DNA from: Gnomoniopsis sp. IMI 355080
Taxonomy: Eukaryota > Ascomycota > Sordariomycetes > Diaporthales > Gnomoniaceae
Length of the DNA: 64,000 nucleotides
Direction of reading: 5' to 3'
Assembly: GCA_027946555.1 (NCBI GenBank)
Contig: JAPEVC010000086.1
Coordinates: forward strand, 62,001-126,000
The number at the start of each line of letters is the position of its first letter. Position 1 is the stretch's first letter. Positions 44,275 through 54,797 of this stretch are shown in pieces. A program made the position numbers and the translations under genes. Below the pieces are notes generated by a model. It ran no database searches, was not told the origin of the DNA, and saw only the letters and a program-made list of their open reading frames with translations.

Positions 44275-46176
44275 ATGTCGGCCTTTGCAGGTCTCCTCAA
44301 GGCCACGGACAGTCTGACGAGCTCCACCGATGTCACAGAAGAGTCGTTGAACGCATGTACGGCTTGTCTACCTCGCCAAAAATAAAAAGCAATCGATATC
44401 TTTACTGACTTTCTCTACCAGACGTTCCAGAGAGCTGCAGCCTCGCAAGCCTATGTGAAGGCGTCGCACAATTAGAGCATGCGGTCCGTACATTGGTCTG
44501 TGAGCAGCCTGATTGTGATTTTACGCTGACTTGGTCACCCAGAATCCGAAGGCCAGACTGATAGCCATCCTGGCCTGTTTGAGGAATCGGCAGAGGATTC
44601 AGAGGGTATCAGGCGACCAAGAGTCTGCGGCACATATCGGTGACTTTGCGGCTGCTCTCATCGCACCGTGTTCAAAAACGACAAGCGACTACAACGTAGA
44701 CAACGAGACTGACGAATTTGAGGAAACCACACAACGGAGCCGCGAGTTGGCTGTCTACGGCCTCGAGATACTGGAAATTCTCAACGATGACTACACTGCT
44801 AGGTTCAGCAATGACACAATCCTCACGCTCATCGCCTTCACGGACGCATGGTCCGAGGAACGCCTCCAAAACACGGCCTATTACCAATTTGCACCGCAGC
44901 CATTTCCCTGGGCGAGTCAAGACGCTAGCCAACTGGCCAGCCGGGTGCTGGAAAAGCAGCTTTCACAGTATTTCACAATCGACACTTTGATTGTAAAGAC
45001 TATATTACAAGACTACTTGCGACCGTTATTCTCCAAGTCAAGGCCAAGCGCCATCACAACATCGGGGAGAAAAGCAGAGTTTCGAGATGAGGAGGACACC
45101 CATCGTGCGCTCCGAGATGAAGTTGAGGCGAAGCCCTGGAAATATGCGGATCATCGAGCGATAACGATATTTTGCTGGGCTGTCAACAAGGCGGATGCAA
45201 GTTAACCCCCCTTCGCAAGCTTTCTAAACTTGCAAGCCACATCCCTTCGCTAACACGCCGCAATAGGATGTCCTCATGAGCCAACAGTGGCCGCTTTTCA
45301 TTCCGGTGCTTCTGGCTCTTCTGGATGATGGGACCACGCGAGTGCGGTCTATGGGCCTGCATATCACGAAGGATTTCTTGGTGAAGTTCCCAGATAACAT
45401 TCTTCACGACACAGGCCTTGCCAGTGTATTCGAAGACGCGATCCTGCCGACGCTGTATTTCCTTCCGACAGTCACTCCTGAGGACGAATCAATCCAGCTC
45501 TTGTCTCCAGCCTATCGGTCGTTGTTAGTGCTTTCCGGGAAACTGAACGCAAGGGTCAAGTCAGGGCCAAACACGAGCAGCACGCCGAGGGCTCGCCTGC
45601 TCGACAAGATTCTCAGGACCGGTGTGTTGGCAGCATACTTTCACGCCAAGGAACACGTTCGGATCTGTCAGTTACTCTTCGCCGTCAACATGTGGCTCGT
45701 CAAAGACATGGGCATAAACGCCGTCAAACATCTAAAGGTACGTCGATCACTCCCTCCGTTTCACGTTTCGCGATCGATCATGTGAACAATTTCAGTAAAA
45801 TAAATTATGCTAAATCTGGGCAATCCAGGATCTCATCCCTATGCATTGCGAGGTCTTAACCGATCCTTTCGCCAGTGCGGCGCCGGAACTACAACACCTC
45901 GCGACTAAATCACTTGGCGTTGTCGTTGCAAATTGCTGGCCGCGTCTTACGCAACCTCCCTACCAGGACGAAATACTCAAAGCGCTCGTGGTATGCTTTC
46001 TCAATGCACATGACGCTGCAACATCCAACGAACAGCTCAAGCACACGAAAGATTGGTTGATACGGATAGCGACGATGATTTTCATCACAGCGGGTGACGC
46101 GAACAGTCTGAAGAACAAGGTGACGCCGCTAGTTGAAGAGGAGCCTGTTCTCGCAGACCTCTTCACAAATCTTTGA
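44275..46176 (+). CDS. TTI2: Tti2, TELO2-interacting protein of the TTT complex
   Basis: With Tel2 and Tti1 it forms the TTT cochaperone that stabilises PIKK kinases such as TOR, ATM and ATR (family knowledge). Five exons: 44275-44356, 44422-44483, 44543-45196, 45267-45737 and 45829-46176, giving 538 residues starting MSAFAGLLKATDSL. The chain is helical-repeat-like, with NPKARLIAILACLRNRQRIQ, PWKYADHRAITIFCWAVNKA, QQWPLFIPVLLALLDD and the conserved C-terminal DWLIRIATMIFI. The third intron (45197-45266) appears to be GC-AG: only a GCAAGT donor keeps the frame with the CAATAG acceptor, and a GCTAAC branch site precedes it. It ends 121 bp from the convergent FIG4. Confidence 0.88.
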
Positions 46177-46297
46177 TATTGATACGAGTATCCAGCGAGA
46201 AGCGAACACCTTGCGTGATGGGATATGTCAGGACTGTGCTATCCCACGTGTCCCGCAGCGCCTCCTGCCCTCCCACTTGCTCGGGCGTTGACGATTC

Positions 46298-49200
46298 CTA
46301 GTCGACAGGCTGCTGCTTGAACAAGCTCTTGCCTCGAAGCCACTTGCCATAGGCCTTGTAGCGCTTTTTCTGCACATCCTCTTTGTTCACCGTCAGCGGG
46401 TCGTCCCCGACCTTGAGCAGCTCAGAGTAATAATTCCAATAATCATCCATCGCCGCATTCCCCGCCAACCCCGCGTCACCCGGCGTCGATCCTGGCGGTA
46501 CAAGCAACAGCCCTTCGCTTTGCCAGCTGCCGTTGATGTACTCCTGATATTCACTGTTCACCACATCGACCGGCGTATCTGACGACACGACTAAAGGAAG
46601 ATTCTGCGGATGGCTGACATAGCGCGCATAATCGTCCGCCTCCTGCGCGCTCACCGACGGATTCAACGACTCATGCACGACCTTTGTAAACGTCCACTGC
46701 GCCTGCCGCGACTTCTCCAGTGGTGTCGCCTTGACCTTGGTGTCCTTGGTATCGCCCTCGCCTTCAACGACATTCCCGTTAACGATCGGCGTTGCGGGTT
46801 CCTTCATGATACCGTGGGGGCTGTTGTTTTGGTGCTTATCTTTGTCCTGCACCGGCGAGTGGTGCAGCCATCGCTGCAGCAGCGGGCCCTTGTTATGGGA
46901 GGTGCCGCCCCCCTTGCCCGATCTGATAGAGGCGGTGTCGTCGTCGCCTTCAGCCTTGGCGATTTCGTTCGGATCGAGGATCGTCACGCCTTTTTTGGGC
47001 CTGCGTTTATCGTGCGAGTCGCCGTCTGTCTCGGTACGCGCGCGAACGCGAAATGGGCTCAAGTCGTAACGTCCGTCTTGGGTAGATTTGAAGGGGATAT
47101 ACTTGATGGTGGAGTTCATCTTGTAGGGAAACATCTTCTGCAGTGACGACAAGGTCAATGGGCGGTAGTACTCAAGCCAGTAGTCGTCAAAATAAGAGAC
47201 TGGCATCTTAGCCTCGGTCCCCTTGGGCGGTTTGTAATTCAGAAGCGAGCGCTCCTTGAGAAAGTCGGGTGTGTACCAATCGATATAGCTCCTCTTGTTC
47301 TCGTTCGCCGACAGCCTCGGGTCTGCATGGTGCAGGTAGTAATCCGTAGCCAAGTCCCACAGCATCGGCTGACCTTGCGCGAAAATGTAGTTGCCCAGAA
47401 ACAAATTGTATGCTTCCTGCCGCTGTCCGTCCATGAATGAGTTGTTGTAGTACCGCTTGAAGCTTTCAATCATGTCACGACTGTGACTCGTCCACTGATT
47501 GATCTTACGATACGTCTCCATGGTGTTGACGAGTTGACTTCCGCCATACTGCACGGCGATGGTGTCGCCGTGGTCGTGGTACATATGAGTAAAAAGGTTG
47601 ACTGCATCGGTATCATAGTCGATGGCGGTGTCGCCCAGGATACCCAGTGCATGCAGCTGGTGGCCTAGGGCTCGTTTTCCAATCACAAATTGGGCCGCGT
47701 TGGTTCGGTCGAGACAGTCAATGCAGTTGGTGCGCGCGACGCCATTTTGGACGCGAGTGGAGTTGATCACCCCGTCGCCGTTCTGGAAGAAGCCAGTAGT
47801 GAGGACGACGTCCTCGGCAATGTCTTCCAGAGTCTGTATGACGTCTTGATTCGGGTCTTTGGCGGCACGGGACATGTCCCAGTGTCGTTGAATGATTTTG
47901 TTCTTCTCGGGAAGGAATTGATTTAGATATGTGATGGCTTTCCGGTACTCTTCCAACAGCTTGGACTCACGTGGCGTTCGCTCCTTCATCTTGACGAGGT
48001 TGAGAACATATATTGGTGAGCCGTATCGTTCGAAAAGGTTATCGAAGTGCAATGCTGCTGCACTATAGAATGGGTCAACCAGGTTTAGCTCGATGGGTGG
48101 CTTCGGTGTGACGCCTGTATTGTCTTGCGTCCAGTACAGTGGAATGGACCCACGATGTTGCACGTAAGACGTGTACTCTGGGCTGGCGAAGAGCTTGCCG
48201 CCTGGTGCATGAAATGAGGTGGTGAGTGCCTCGGAGACTATCTGCTCGGTCTCGACATCATTCGCCACGTATCCAAGATCGTTGGCTCCCCGCTTGAGGA
48301 ATCGTGCACCGGCGAAGTAGCGAGATCGACGCGCTATTATTGTAATGAAGGCGGTCCGGCCATAGACAGAGACCGATGCCTGGTCAACGTAGCCATGTAT
48401 TATAGGGCGACACCAATCAAAGGGGTCTTTGAGAGCATCCACGGCGGGTTGAAGGAGATGGCTATTCCAGACGAACATGGTGTTGAGGTCGTCGTCCCCA
48501 GAGAAAGGCAGTCCATTGTTCAGGGCAGTCCTCTCCTTGGTAATGTTATGCTGCAACGTCCGAGTAACGTCATAAGAATAACTGTAGTAAAAGGACCTGG
48601 TGAGGTCGAGGTTGTTCAGGATTGTGAGAAATCGAGACTCCTCAGTATTCCGCTGGTCGGTCCTATACCTGGCTGGCGTGAGCGGGATGAGCTCTGTGCC
48701 TTCAATCTGGTAGACATAGTGACCGCCAACCATGGCTACAATACTTCGTTTTGTGATGAGCAGCATGTAATAGGGTCCCGTGAACTTGATGAAGCCCAGC
48801 AGTCCCCAAGTCGTGCACTTGAGCCTGATACCACCCGTGCCCTTGTTGCCGTCATCAATGGTATCGAGCAACTGGTTCATCTGCTTCTGAGAGTACACGA
48901 TCTTGTCATCCGTGATGCTCAGGTCGCTATCGTCCACCATTCTATCAATCTTGAGTATTCGATAGCGCTTCTCCGTCACGTCGCCGCCAACGATGTAGTA
49001 TCTGCTCGCCGTCTCATACAAGCTGAACTTGTGCATTTTGTGTACCATTTTCCTTCGTGGCCGAGTCTCATCACCAGTCTTCTCCGTCTCTGCCGCACCA
49101 TCATACTCCTCCTCGGACGCAATCTCGTGCGCCCCTCCTCGAGTGGCGACGTCCGGACTCGAAGTTCGGAGAAAGGGCTTTGCGACGGTGGGATCCTCAT

Positions 49201-49456
49201 CGTCGAAGACGTCCGAGGGTGGCGGGGCAGCAGACTTTGGGGGAGGCGTGCCCTCTTCATCCTGAGCTGGCTCGTTCCGGAGCTGGGGGAAGGGAGTCTG
49301 AGAGTGGGCATGAGGGTAAGGAAACGGCGGCTGAGACGCGACGTCGGCGGGCGTAGACGGATCGGAACTCGAAGCAGAGCCGGCGCTGCCACCGGCGCCC
49401 GGAGCAGCAGGCCCAGGCACCGAGTCGGGCCGCTCGTCACCGATTGCGTTGTCCAT
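46298..49456 (-). CDS. FIG4: Polyphosphoinositide phosphatase Fig4 (Sac1 domain)
   Basis: A vacuolar PI(3,5)P2 5-phosphatase that works with Fab1/PIKfyve and Vac14 (family knowledge). A single exon of 1052 residues. The N-terminal ~130 residues are Pro/Ser/Gly-rich and disordered. The Sac domain then starts around MHKFSLYETASRYYIVGGD and carries the catalytic CX5R(T) motif as NCIDCLDRTN, with Cys at about 578 and Arg at 584. FIKFTGPYYMLLITKRS, DDLNTMFVWNSHLL and QYGGSQLVNTMETYRKINQW are strong Fig4 signatures. The C-terminal ~250 residues include a charged low-complexity part and end in a conserved YWNYYSELLKVGDD segment. No stop or frameshift is seen. Confidence 0.96.
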   Translation of the reverse strand: MDNAIGDERPDSVPGPAAPGAGGSAGSASSSDPSTPADVASQPPFPYPHAHSQTPFPQLRNEPAQDEEGTPPPKSAAPPPSDVFDDEDPTVAKPFLRTSSPDVATRGGAHEIASEEEYDGAAETEKTGDETRPRRKMVHKMHKFSLYETASRYYIVGGDVTEKRYRILKIDRMVDDSDLSITDDKIVYSQKQMNQLLDTIDDGNKGTGGIRLKCTTWGLLGFIKFTGPYYMLLITKRSIVAMVGGHYVYQIEGTELIPLTPARYRTDQRNTEESRFLTILNNLDLTRSFYYSYSYDVTRTLQHNITKERTALNNGLPFSGDDDLNTMFVWNSHLLQPAVDALKDPFDWCRPIIHGYVDQASVSVYGRTAFITIIARRSRYFAGARFLKRGANDLGYVANDVETEQIVSEALTTSFHAPGGKLFASPEYTSYVQHRGSIPLYWTQDNTGVTPKPPIELNLVDPFYSAAALHFDNLFERYGSPIYVLNLVKMKERTPRESKLLEEYRKAITYLNQFLPEKNKIIQRHWDMSRAAKDPNQDVIQTLEDIAEDVVLTTGFFQNGDGVINSTRVQNGVARTNCIDCLDRTNAAQFVIGKRALGHQLHALGILGDTAIDYDTDAVNLFTHMYHDHGDTIAVQYGGSQLVNTMETYRKINQWTSHSRDMIESFKRYYNNSFMDGQRQEAYNLFLGNYIFAQGQPMLWDLATDYYLHHADPRLSANENKRSYIDWYTPDFLKERSLLNYKPPKGTEAKMPVSYFDDYWLEYYRPLTLSSLQKMFPYKMNSTIKYIPFKSTQDGRYDLSPFRVRARTETDGDSHDKRRPKKGVTILDPNEIAKAEGDDDTASIRSGKGGGTSHNKGPLLQRWLHHSPVQDKDKHQNNSPHGIMKEPATPIVNGNVVEGEGDTKDTKVKATPLEKSRQAQWTFTKVVHESLNPSVSAQEADDYARYVSHPQNLPLVVSSDTPVDVVNSEYQEYINGSWQSEGLLLVPPGSTPGDAGLAGNAAMDDYWNYYSELLKVGDDPLTVNKEDVQKKRYKAYGKWLRGKSLFKQQPVD

Positions 49457-49951
49457 ACAGATTGTGAGTTTCTCATGCTCTGGCCCGTAGGCCTACGAAG
49501 AGTTGAGAGTGAGTAGAGATCACAAAGTGGTGGCTCGAAAGGGTCGTAGTGTGATAGCGGTGGAGCGGGCTGCGTGATGTAATGCGACCATCGACAAGGG
49601 TAGCCTGTCGCAGGTGCGGGCCCCCTCCAGGACGACCACCTTCCTCATCCCACGGCTAATACCACATTGGCTCATACTCGTCCGCGAAATACCAGCAGCA
49701 TATATCACTCGATCTCTCAAAACATTATATCTATATCACAGAACATATCCCGCCTCGACGGGTTCGGGGCCGCGTATAGCGTTCAGAAATCCCGGATCTA
49801 GTGCTTGACCAACTCGTCGAATGTAGATCTATACCTGAGCAACTTTTCCCTGCTAAGATACAAAGCGACCCCTACACAAACTGCACAATTGTCAGAACGG
49901 TTGCTGTCGGTCTGAGTGCAGTGAGTAGAGGCCGGGGATGGACTTCTTTAG

Positions 49952-49975
49952 CCCGGCCCCGGCCCCGGCCCCGGA
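49952..49975 (-). repeat. GGCCCC run with G-quadruplex pattern
   Basis: On the minus strand the sequence has four G tracts (4, 4, 4 and 3 Gs) separated by CC, satisfying the simple G-quadruplex rule. It lies about 500 bp upstream of the FIG4 start. Function is not shown. Confidence 0.6.
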
Positions 49976-50278
49976 CGAGCGCCGTTGTTTGCGGCCCGCT
50001 GTGGGGCCGAAGGCAACGATCGGCTTTTGGTGGCCCTGAACAAGGATGGGCGAACAACGCAAGAAGAATGAGACTTAAGATTATGATCAGCTACGATATA
50101 TGATTGCCGACCGCGATATAGTCTAAGCCTCTTCACAGTAGGGTAGCCCAATGATCGCAGCATCTTGAACTCCAGGTCCAGTAAGCTAGAGCAGTAGACA
50201 ACGCATTAGGACATTCCCGCGTACCGTCTACTCCCCATTGCGACTTCGTTAACATAAGGCCCAAGGCATGGCAGACAC

Positions 50279-50304
50279 CCTGCCTGCCTGCCTGCCCGCC
50301 TGCC
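50279..50304. repeat. CCTG tetranucleotide run
   Basis: Several CCTG units with one CCCG interruption, non-coding. Confidence 0.7.
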
Positions 50305-51150
50305 ACCGTGGTGAGTGCGCCAGCTGCGCCTAGCCCAGGTACTACACGTGAGTGGTATGGTCCGGTTTCTGGAAGAGGCTATGCTCATCCAACGTCGCAT
50401 CCACGATCGGCAAGAATTGCTTCTGCAGGCTTAGTAAAGGCGCGTTAAAGAGCAGTTCAGACGAGCCTCATTCACCCAAATTCAACCACACTTGCACCTT
50501 TGAGGAAATCCGGAGTATCACTATAGTGCCGGTCAACGACTCGATGCAAGAATTCCCAAATGCTTTCTGCATTGCGTCTGTCCTTGAAATTGAAAGAATT
50601 CTCTGGAAACTGAGTTGGGGCCATGCATCTTGACGTCGAAAGAGCGGTGGCCCGTCGGATCACGCTCATCAGGCGTTGGATGACCCAGGCCTGCCAGGAC
50701 CCAAAACACGAAACGATAAAACGGACAGATCGGGGGGGCGTCCCAAAAAATATCCGGGCGGATGCAATGCGACACTGCGGCTGCGAGATACTCGAGGTGA
50801 ATGTGGATGGGTCAGCATGCGTCGCTCGTGGGACGATGATGTCAATGTCCGATTCACGCAGGGAACTAAATGTCTGACGCTCTTGTCCAGACTCTGTCCT
50901 GGGACTCCACTCAGCGTTCTGAGAGCCAATGGTCGATGGGTCCAAGACTTTGTAGTCAGTGGTTAAGCAATTGTCGATGTTGGCTAAACCTTAAGACATA
51001 TGAGCTCAAAACAAAAGGAGACGGACCATGGGCTGGAACGCAGAGGTTGACACCGAGTACCCCCAGGAAATGATAGGTCCCTTCGAGGCACGTGAGGCCA
51101 GATCCAGACGGGCACACGCGGCAATGTCTTGTGGAAATAAATGGAAACAG

Positions 51151-51151
<1 letters not shown>

Positions 51152-51185
<34 letters not shown>
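51152..51185. repeat. (TG)17 microsatellite
   Basis: Seventeen uninterrupted TG dinucleotides, about 670 bp upstream of the RS-rich gene. Likely length-polymorphic. Confidence 0.95.
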
Positions 51186-51186
<1 letters not shown>

Positions 51187-51852
51187 TGGCGGAGTAAGAA
51201 GGCCGGGAACATGGAGGAGGCCGATCTGGGCTGCAGGGGGGACCGCGCAGCATGACATCAGGTTGCTCAGTCCGTGGGTCGCCTTCGACCAACCGCCACG
51301 CTTCTCGCCTCTCAGTTCACCCTCGGACCTGTATCTTCGATCACCAACCCCCAGGCAACTGTTGTTGGCTCTGCCGACTACTACAAACTGTCGCCCCCGC
51401 CAGCCTACCGGGGTCAAGTTGAGACCCAACGATCGGGCCTGTCTGTCTGTCCGCGCCATATGTCCAAACAGGTGGGTGCGACAGTTGCATCGCGCCCTCT
51501 TGTCACACATGCGGGTCCCAGATGCTCGACCCTGAGAGATGCGTCAGGGCCCCGGGGAGGCGGGGTGCTTCGTATATCATACAAGAAGAAGCTGGCCGGG
51601 TCTCCTCCCTGATGCTGGGTAAGGGGAGGTGTATTTCCTGCATCAGAACAAGTTGTCAAAAGTGTTTCCCGAGCATGTCTAGACAGTTTCTAGAATAGTC
51701 TTTCGGCTGTTCTTCCCTCTACCCCCCTCCCACCTCTCTCTTCATCATCACCTTGTTGCCTGCACAAAGTATCAAATCCTCACCCCACAATCTTGCTTCG
51801 TCGAGGTCCGCCTCTAGCCTGTCAGTCTTTTGATCCACGAAATACGTGCGCC

Positions 51853-52845
51853 ATGTCCTCGTCGAGAGGACACAGGAACAGCGTCTATTACAAAGACGAC
51901 AGCGTCAGCAGTGGAGATGATAGCATTCATCACCAAAAGTCAAGTCGGCCTCGCGGTTACCGGCCTCATGTCTACAGAGAGGACTCCCTTATAAAGAGAC
52001 CAGAACCTGAGATCGACAAGGCCGACGGTGGTGGGGACACTTCCGACTATAGCCCAAAGGACAAGTACTACCTCTCCGAGGACGATGACCCGCATGGACT
52101 ATACTCCCCACGGGGTTCCTCCCCACACAAGAAAAGCCGTGCTGGTGACGACCATAGCCGGGAAAGACGAAGCTCTTCCAAACACTACACCACAGATCGT
52201 GATCACTCTCGAAGGAGTCCGTCACCCCCGCGGTCGCGATCTCACCGACATCATCATCGTCGCCGGTCCCCTTCACACTCCCACCAACGAGACAACGACG
52301 AAGATGACTTGGTCAAGAAACACAAGTCTTCGACCCCCGCACCACGTTCACGTCCAAAACCCTCGAGGGCTGGCTCATCGTATCTCGCCAGCTCCCGTCC
52401 ACGGCCCAGCCGGGCAAGATCCTCCTACGCGACGTCTCGGTCATCGCGGCCGCGTCCAGTGCGCGGGCTGTCGCACAACTCCAGTAAAATCAAGCCAAAG
52501 ACAAAGTTCCCTCATGACCTCTCCAAACTCATGGATCCGGACACTTTCAAGGACCTCATGCAAAACTTTCCTTGGGACGAAGCAGGGAAGGTAGCATTGC
52601 AAGCCGGGACCGTAGCAGCTATCAAGGTCGGCACAGACGATATCCCCTGGGCCGTCAAAGCAACCAAAATCGGCTCCGCGGCTCTTGGGGCGGCAGTCGT
52701 TGACCATGTCTTCAAACCACAGAAGAAGGGCGGCGTCAAGTACGCAGCCATGCGGCATCTGGCAGAGGTGGCTGTCGGGAATCTCGTCGTGGGCCCAACA
52801 ATGAGGAAAGCTGGGTCTAAGGGTGGAGGTGGGAGACGACGGTAG
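51853..52845 (+). CDS. Arg/Ser-rich protein with conserved helical C-terminus, unknown
   Basis: A single exon of 330 residues from ATG 51853 (MSSSRGHRNSVYYKDD); the frame is open 20 codons further upstream without reason to prefer that. Residues ~1-210 are extremely hydrophilic: Ser, Arg, His and Asp, with RS/SR/SP pairs and a His cluster (SHRHHHRRRS). Residues ~215-300 are different and look folded: FPHDLSKLMDPDTFKDLMQN, then Gly/Ala-rich helices AGTVAAIKVGTDDIPWAVKA and KIGSAALGAAVVDHVF. This Ala/Gly-rich amphipathic part resembles segments of fungal RS-rich hypothetical proteins I have seen annotated without function. The tail is Gly/Arg-rich. RS content alone does not prove a splicing role. 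No signal peptide. Confidence 0.75.
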   Translation: MSSSRGHRNSVYYKDDSVSSGDDSIHHQKSSRPRGYRPHVYREDSLIKRPEPEIDKADGGGDTSDYSPKDKYYLSEDDDPHGLYSPRGSSPHKKSRAGDDHSRERRSSSKHYTTDRDHSRRSPSPPRSRSHRHHHRRRSPSHSHQRDNDEDDLVKKHKSSTPAPRSRPKPSRAGSSYLASSRPRPSRARSSYATSRSSRPRPVRGLSHNSSKIKPKTKFPHDLSKLMDPDTFKDLMQNFPWDEAGKVALQAGTVAAIKVGTDDIPWAVKATKIGSAALGAAVVDHVFKPQKKGGVKYAAMRHLAEVAVGNLVVGPTMRKAGSKGGGGRRR

Positions 52846-53786
52846 GGATTTCATAGGGATGTCACCTAGTCTCTCCTCGGACCTCGCCTGTTAGGTTCGG
52901 TCGCCGGTGGCTCGACGTGAGACTTGGTCCTCGGGTGGCTTGGGCGTATTACGAATTATGATGAAATATACGGGATGGAAAAGGCATTGCTGGCGCTCTT
53001 GCACATTACAGCTCTTGTACTGGCTTCGGCATTCGCGAACGCGGTTTAGCATGAATGGCGCAGGTTGGGATCAAAGGGTCTGACTTAAGTATGGGCTTCC
53101 TACTCTAAAATACAAAATTTGCGAAACGCAAATGTGCCAAAGAACCTCATGAAGGAATGTGGCACCATGCTCGCATCCTTGTTGGGCCGCTTATAATATG
53201 GCTCAAGATATGTAACTGCATAGTGAGCTGTGTGACTTGTCCACTGGTCTTGAACGCTTTCCCGAATGAACCATAACTGTCACTTGGAGACCAAAGGACA
53301 TAGCTGGCCTTGGATCCGACGAAATACCCTTTACAGTATACATTAGCCCCGCTAAATCCCTTAATTCCCGGTTTTGGACGCATCTAGCCAGACTAGCATA
53401 CTAAGACGTGTGCAGTCACCTGCGGCCCACGGACACAGCGGAGGTAAGATTTACCTAATTGTGTGCCTTGTTCACGACAGCATCAACACCAACGTCCCAA
53501 ACCAATGAAATGAAGGACTTCAGCTGACCCAATTGGTCCGATTCCACAGAAATGCGGAACAATAGTCTTACGAGATGAATGTATGGATTGCGTCCTCCAT
53601 GTGCACAGATGCTATTGCACTGATGTAAATTGGTCCGAAAACCGCGTTCCTAGGTTCATGTCTCAAAGTTATAAAAGAGTACTGGACTTACCTTGCTCGC
53701 GGACGCCAGACCCACGAGCACTCGCACTTATAATAGTCAATCATCGTGTCCACCTCGTAATTGAAATCTTTACAGCCCACAGAGCC
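52846..53786. other. Intergenic, MDR gene promoter
   Basis: No gene recognised. A TATAAAAG box is present at 53670-53677. The MDR frame is open 68 codons upstream of the chosen ATG, across that TATA box, so that extension is unlikely to be translated. Confidence 0.45.
53670..53677 (+). promoter_or_regulatory. TATA box of the MDR oxidoreductase gene
   Basis: TATAAAAG, 110 bp upstream of ATG 53787, a good position for a fungal TATA element. TATA boxes of this quality are typical of regulated rather than constitutive genes. Confidence 0.5.
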
Positions 53787-54797
53787 ATGTCAACCAACAC
53801 CGCTGCTTACCTCACTGCTACCAAAGCTCCTCTCGAAGTCAAAGCAGCACCATATCCTACGCCAGCGGACGACGAGGTCATTATAAAAAACCATGCCATC
53901 GCCTTTAATCCCGTCGACTATGCATTGCAGGAATATGGCCCTGAAACCTTCTCGTGGCTGACGCTACCCAAGATCCTAGGCTTTGATGTCGCGGGCGAGG
54001 TGGTATCCATCGGTCCGCTGGTGACCAAGTTCAGAGTCGGCGACAGAGTGGCCGGCCTCGCAGATGGCGGCCTTCAAGAATATGTTCCCCTTTCAGAGCA
54101 CTTGACGGCGTCTATGCCGCACAACATCCCTTGGGAACAAGCAGCGGTACTTCCCATGGGTGTCTCCGTCTCGACAAAACTGCTTTTCCATAGAGACATG
54201 CTAGCCATGCATCTTCCGTCTCTGAACCCGACATCCAAAGGGGAGACTGTGCTTATCTGGGGAGGTTCGACGAGTATGGGAAGCTGTGCGATTCAACTCG
54301 CTGTTGCTGCAGGGTACGAGGTGATCACGACGGCTTCTCCTCACAACTTTGACTACGTAAAGGCGCTAGGTGCAAGCCAGGTCTTTGACTACCATAGTCC
54401 AGCAATCAAAGAGGACCTACTCGCGGCCTTTAAAGACAAGACCACGGCCGGGGCGGTCGCCAATGGTGCCCCACTGAAGGACGGGCCGTTCATCGTGGAG
54501 ACATGCGCCGAAGTTGTCAGGAGCTGTGCTGGGAAAAGGTTTGTCGCAATGACAATGGTTCCTTCGTGGGGACCAACCTTTGAGGGCGTCCAGTGCAAAT
54601 TCAGTGAGCCATTGAGGGGTGATAAAGACCTTGCTTCTGCAGTCTTCCACAATTATCTGTCCAAAGCTCTGAATGTGGGATCTTTTCGAGCCATGCCTGA
54701 GGCGGAGGTTGTTGGGAAAGGTCTTGTGTCTGCTCAGGATGCTTTGGATACTCTCAAGCAGGGTGTCTCGGCCAAGAAGATTGTGGTGACACTCTAA
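53787..54797 (+). CDS. Zinc-less MDR oxidoreductase (quinone / enoyl reductase-like)
   Basis: A single exon of 336 residues starting MSTNTAAYLTATKAPLEVK. The GroES-like catalytic domain comes first, with IAFNPVDYALQEYG and LGFDVAGEVVSIG. The Rossmann fold has VLIWGGSTSMGSCAIQLAV, the NADPH-binding loop of MDR enzymes. The end, EVVGKGLVSAQDALDTLKQG with AKKIVVTL, is the usual terminus of fungal zinc-binding-dehydrogenase-like proteins. The Cys/His zinc ligands of alcohol dehydrogenases are absent (GFDVAGE replaces GHE), which places it with quinone oxidoreductase or trans-enoyl reductase-like proteins; some of these serve polyketide clusters. No cluster partners are nearby, so the substrate is unknown. 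Confidence 0.9.
   Translation: MSTNTAAYLTATKAPLEVKAAPYPTPADDEVIIKNHAIAFNPVDYALQEYGPETFSWLTLPKILGFDVAGEVVSIGPLVTKFRVGDRVAGLADGGLQEYVPLSEHLTASMPHNIPWEQAAVLPMGVSVSTKLLFHRDMLAMHLPSLNPTSKGETVLIWGGSTSMGSCAIQLAVAAGYEVITTASPHNFDYVKALGASQVFDYHSPAIKEDLLAAFKDKTTAGAVANGAPLKDGPFIVETCAEVVRSCAGKRFVAMTMVPSWGPTFEGVQCKFSEPLRGDKDLASAVFHNYLSKALNVGSFRAMPEAEVVGKGLVSAQDALDTLKQGVSAKKIVVTL

Larger units (their letters stand above)
49457..51852. other. 2.4-kb intergenic region with simple repeats
   Basis: Upstream of FIG4 (minus) and of the RS-rich gene (plus). No recognised gene. It contains a GGCCCC tandem run (49952-49975), a CCTG run (about 50279-50304) and a 34-bp TG run (51152-51185). The last ~100 bases are C/T-rich and likely the leader of the next gene. 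Several medium-length frames overlap the repeats and are not credible. Confidence 0.45.

Noticed and set aside
48395..49516. A 373-codon plus-strand frame opposite FIG4
   Set aside because: It is the mirror of a GC-biased coding exon; its translation resembles no protein, and FIG4 on minus has complete family conservation.
50870..51612. Overlapping frames around the TG microsatellite
   Set aside because: Both strands show frames that read through the repeat as His-Thr or Cys-Val runs, an artefact of the simple sequence.
53583..53786. N-terminal extension of the MDR oxidoreductase
   Set aside because: It crosses a TATAAAAG box and is not family-like; the ATG at 53787 gives the usual N-terminus.
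53787..54797. MDR reductase as part of a secondary-metabolite cluster
   Set aside because: No polyketide synthase, NRPS, P450, transporter or pathway regulator lies nearby; its neighbours are an orphan and HSP10.
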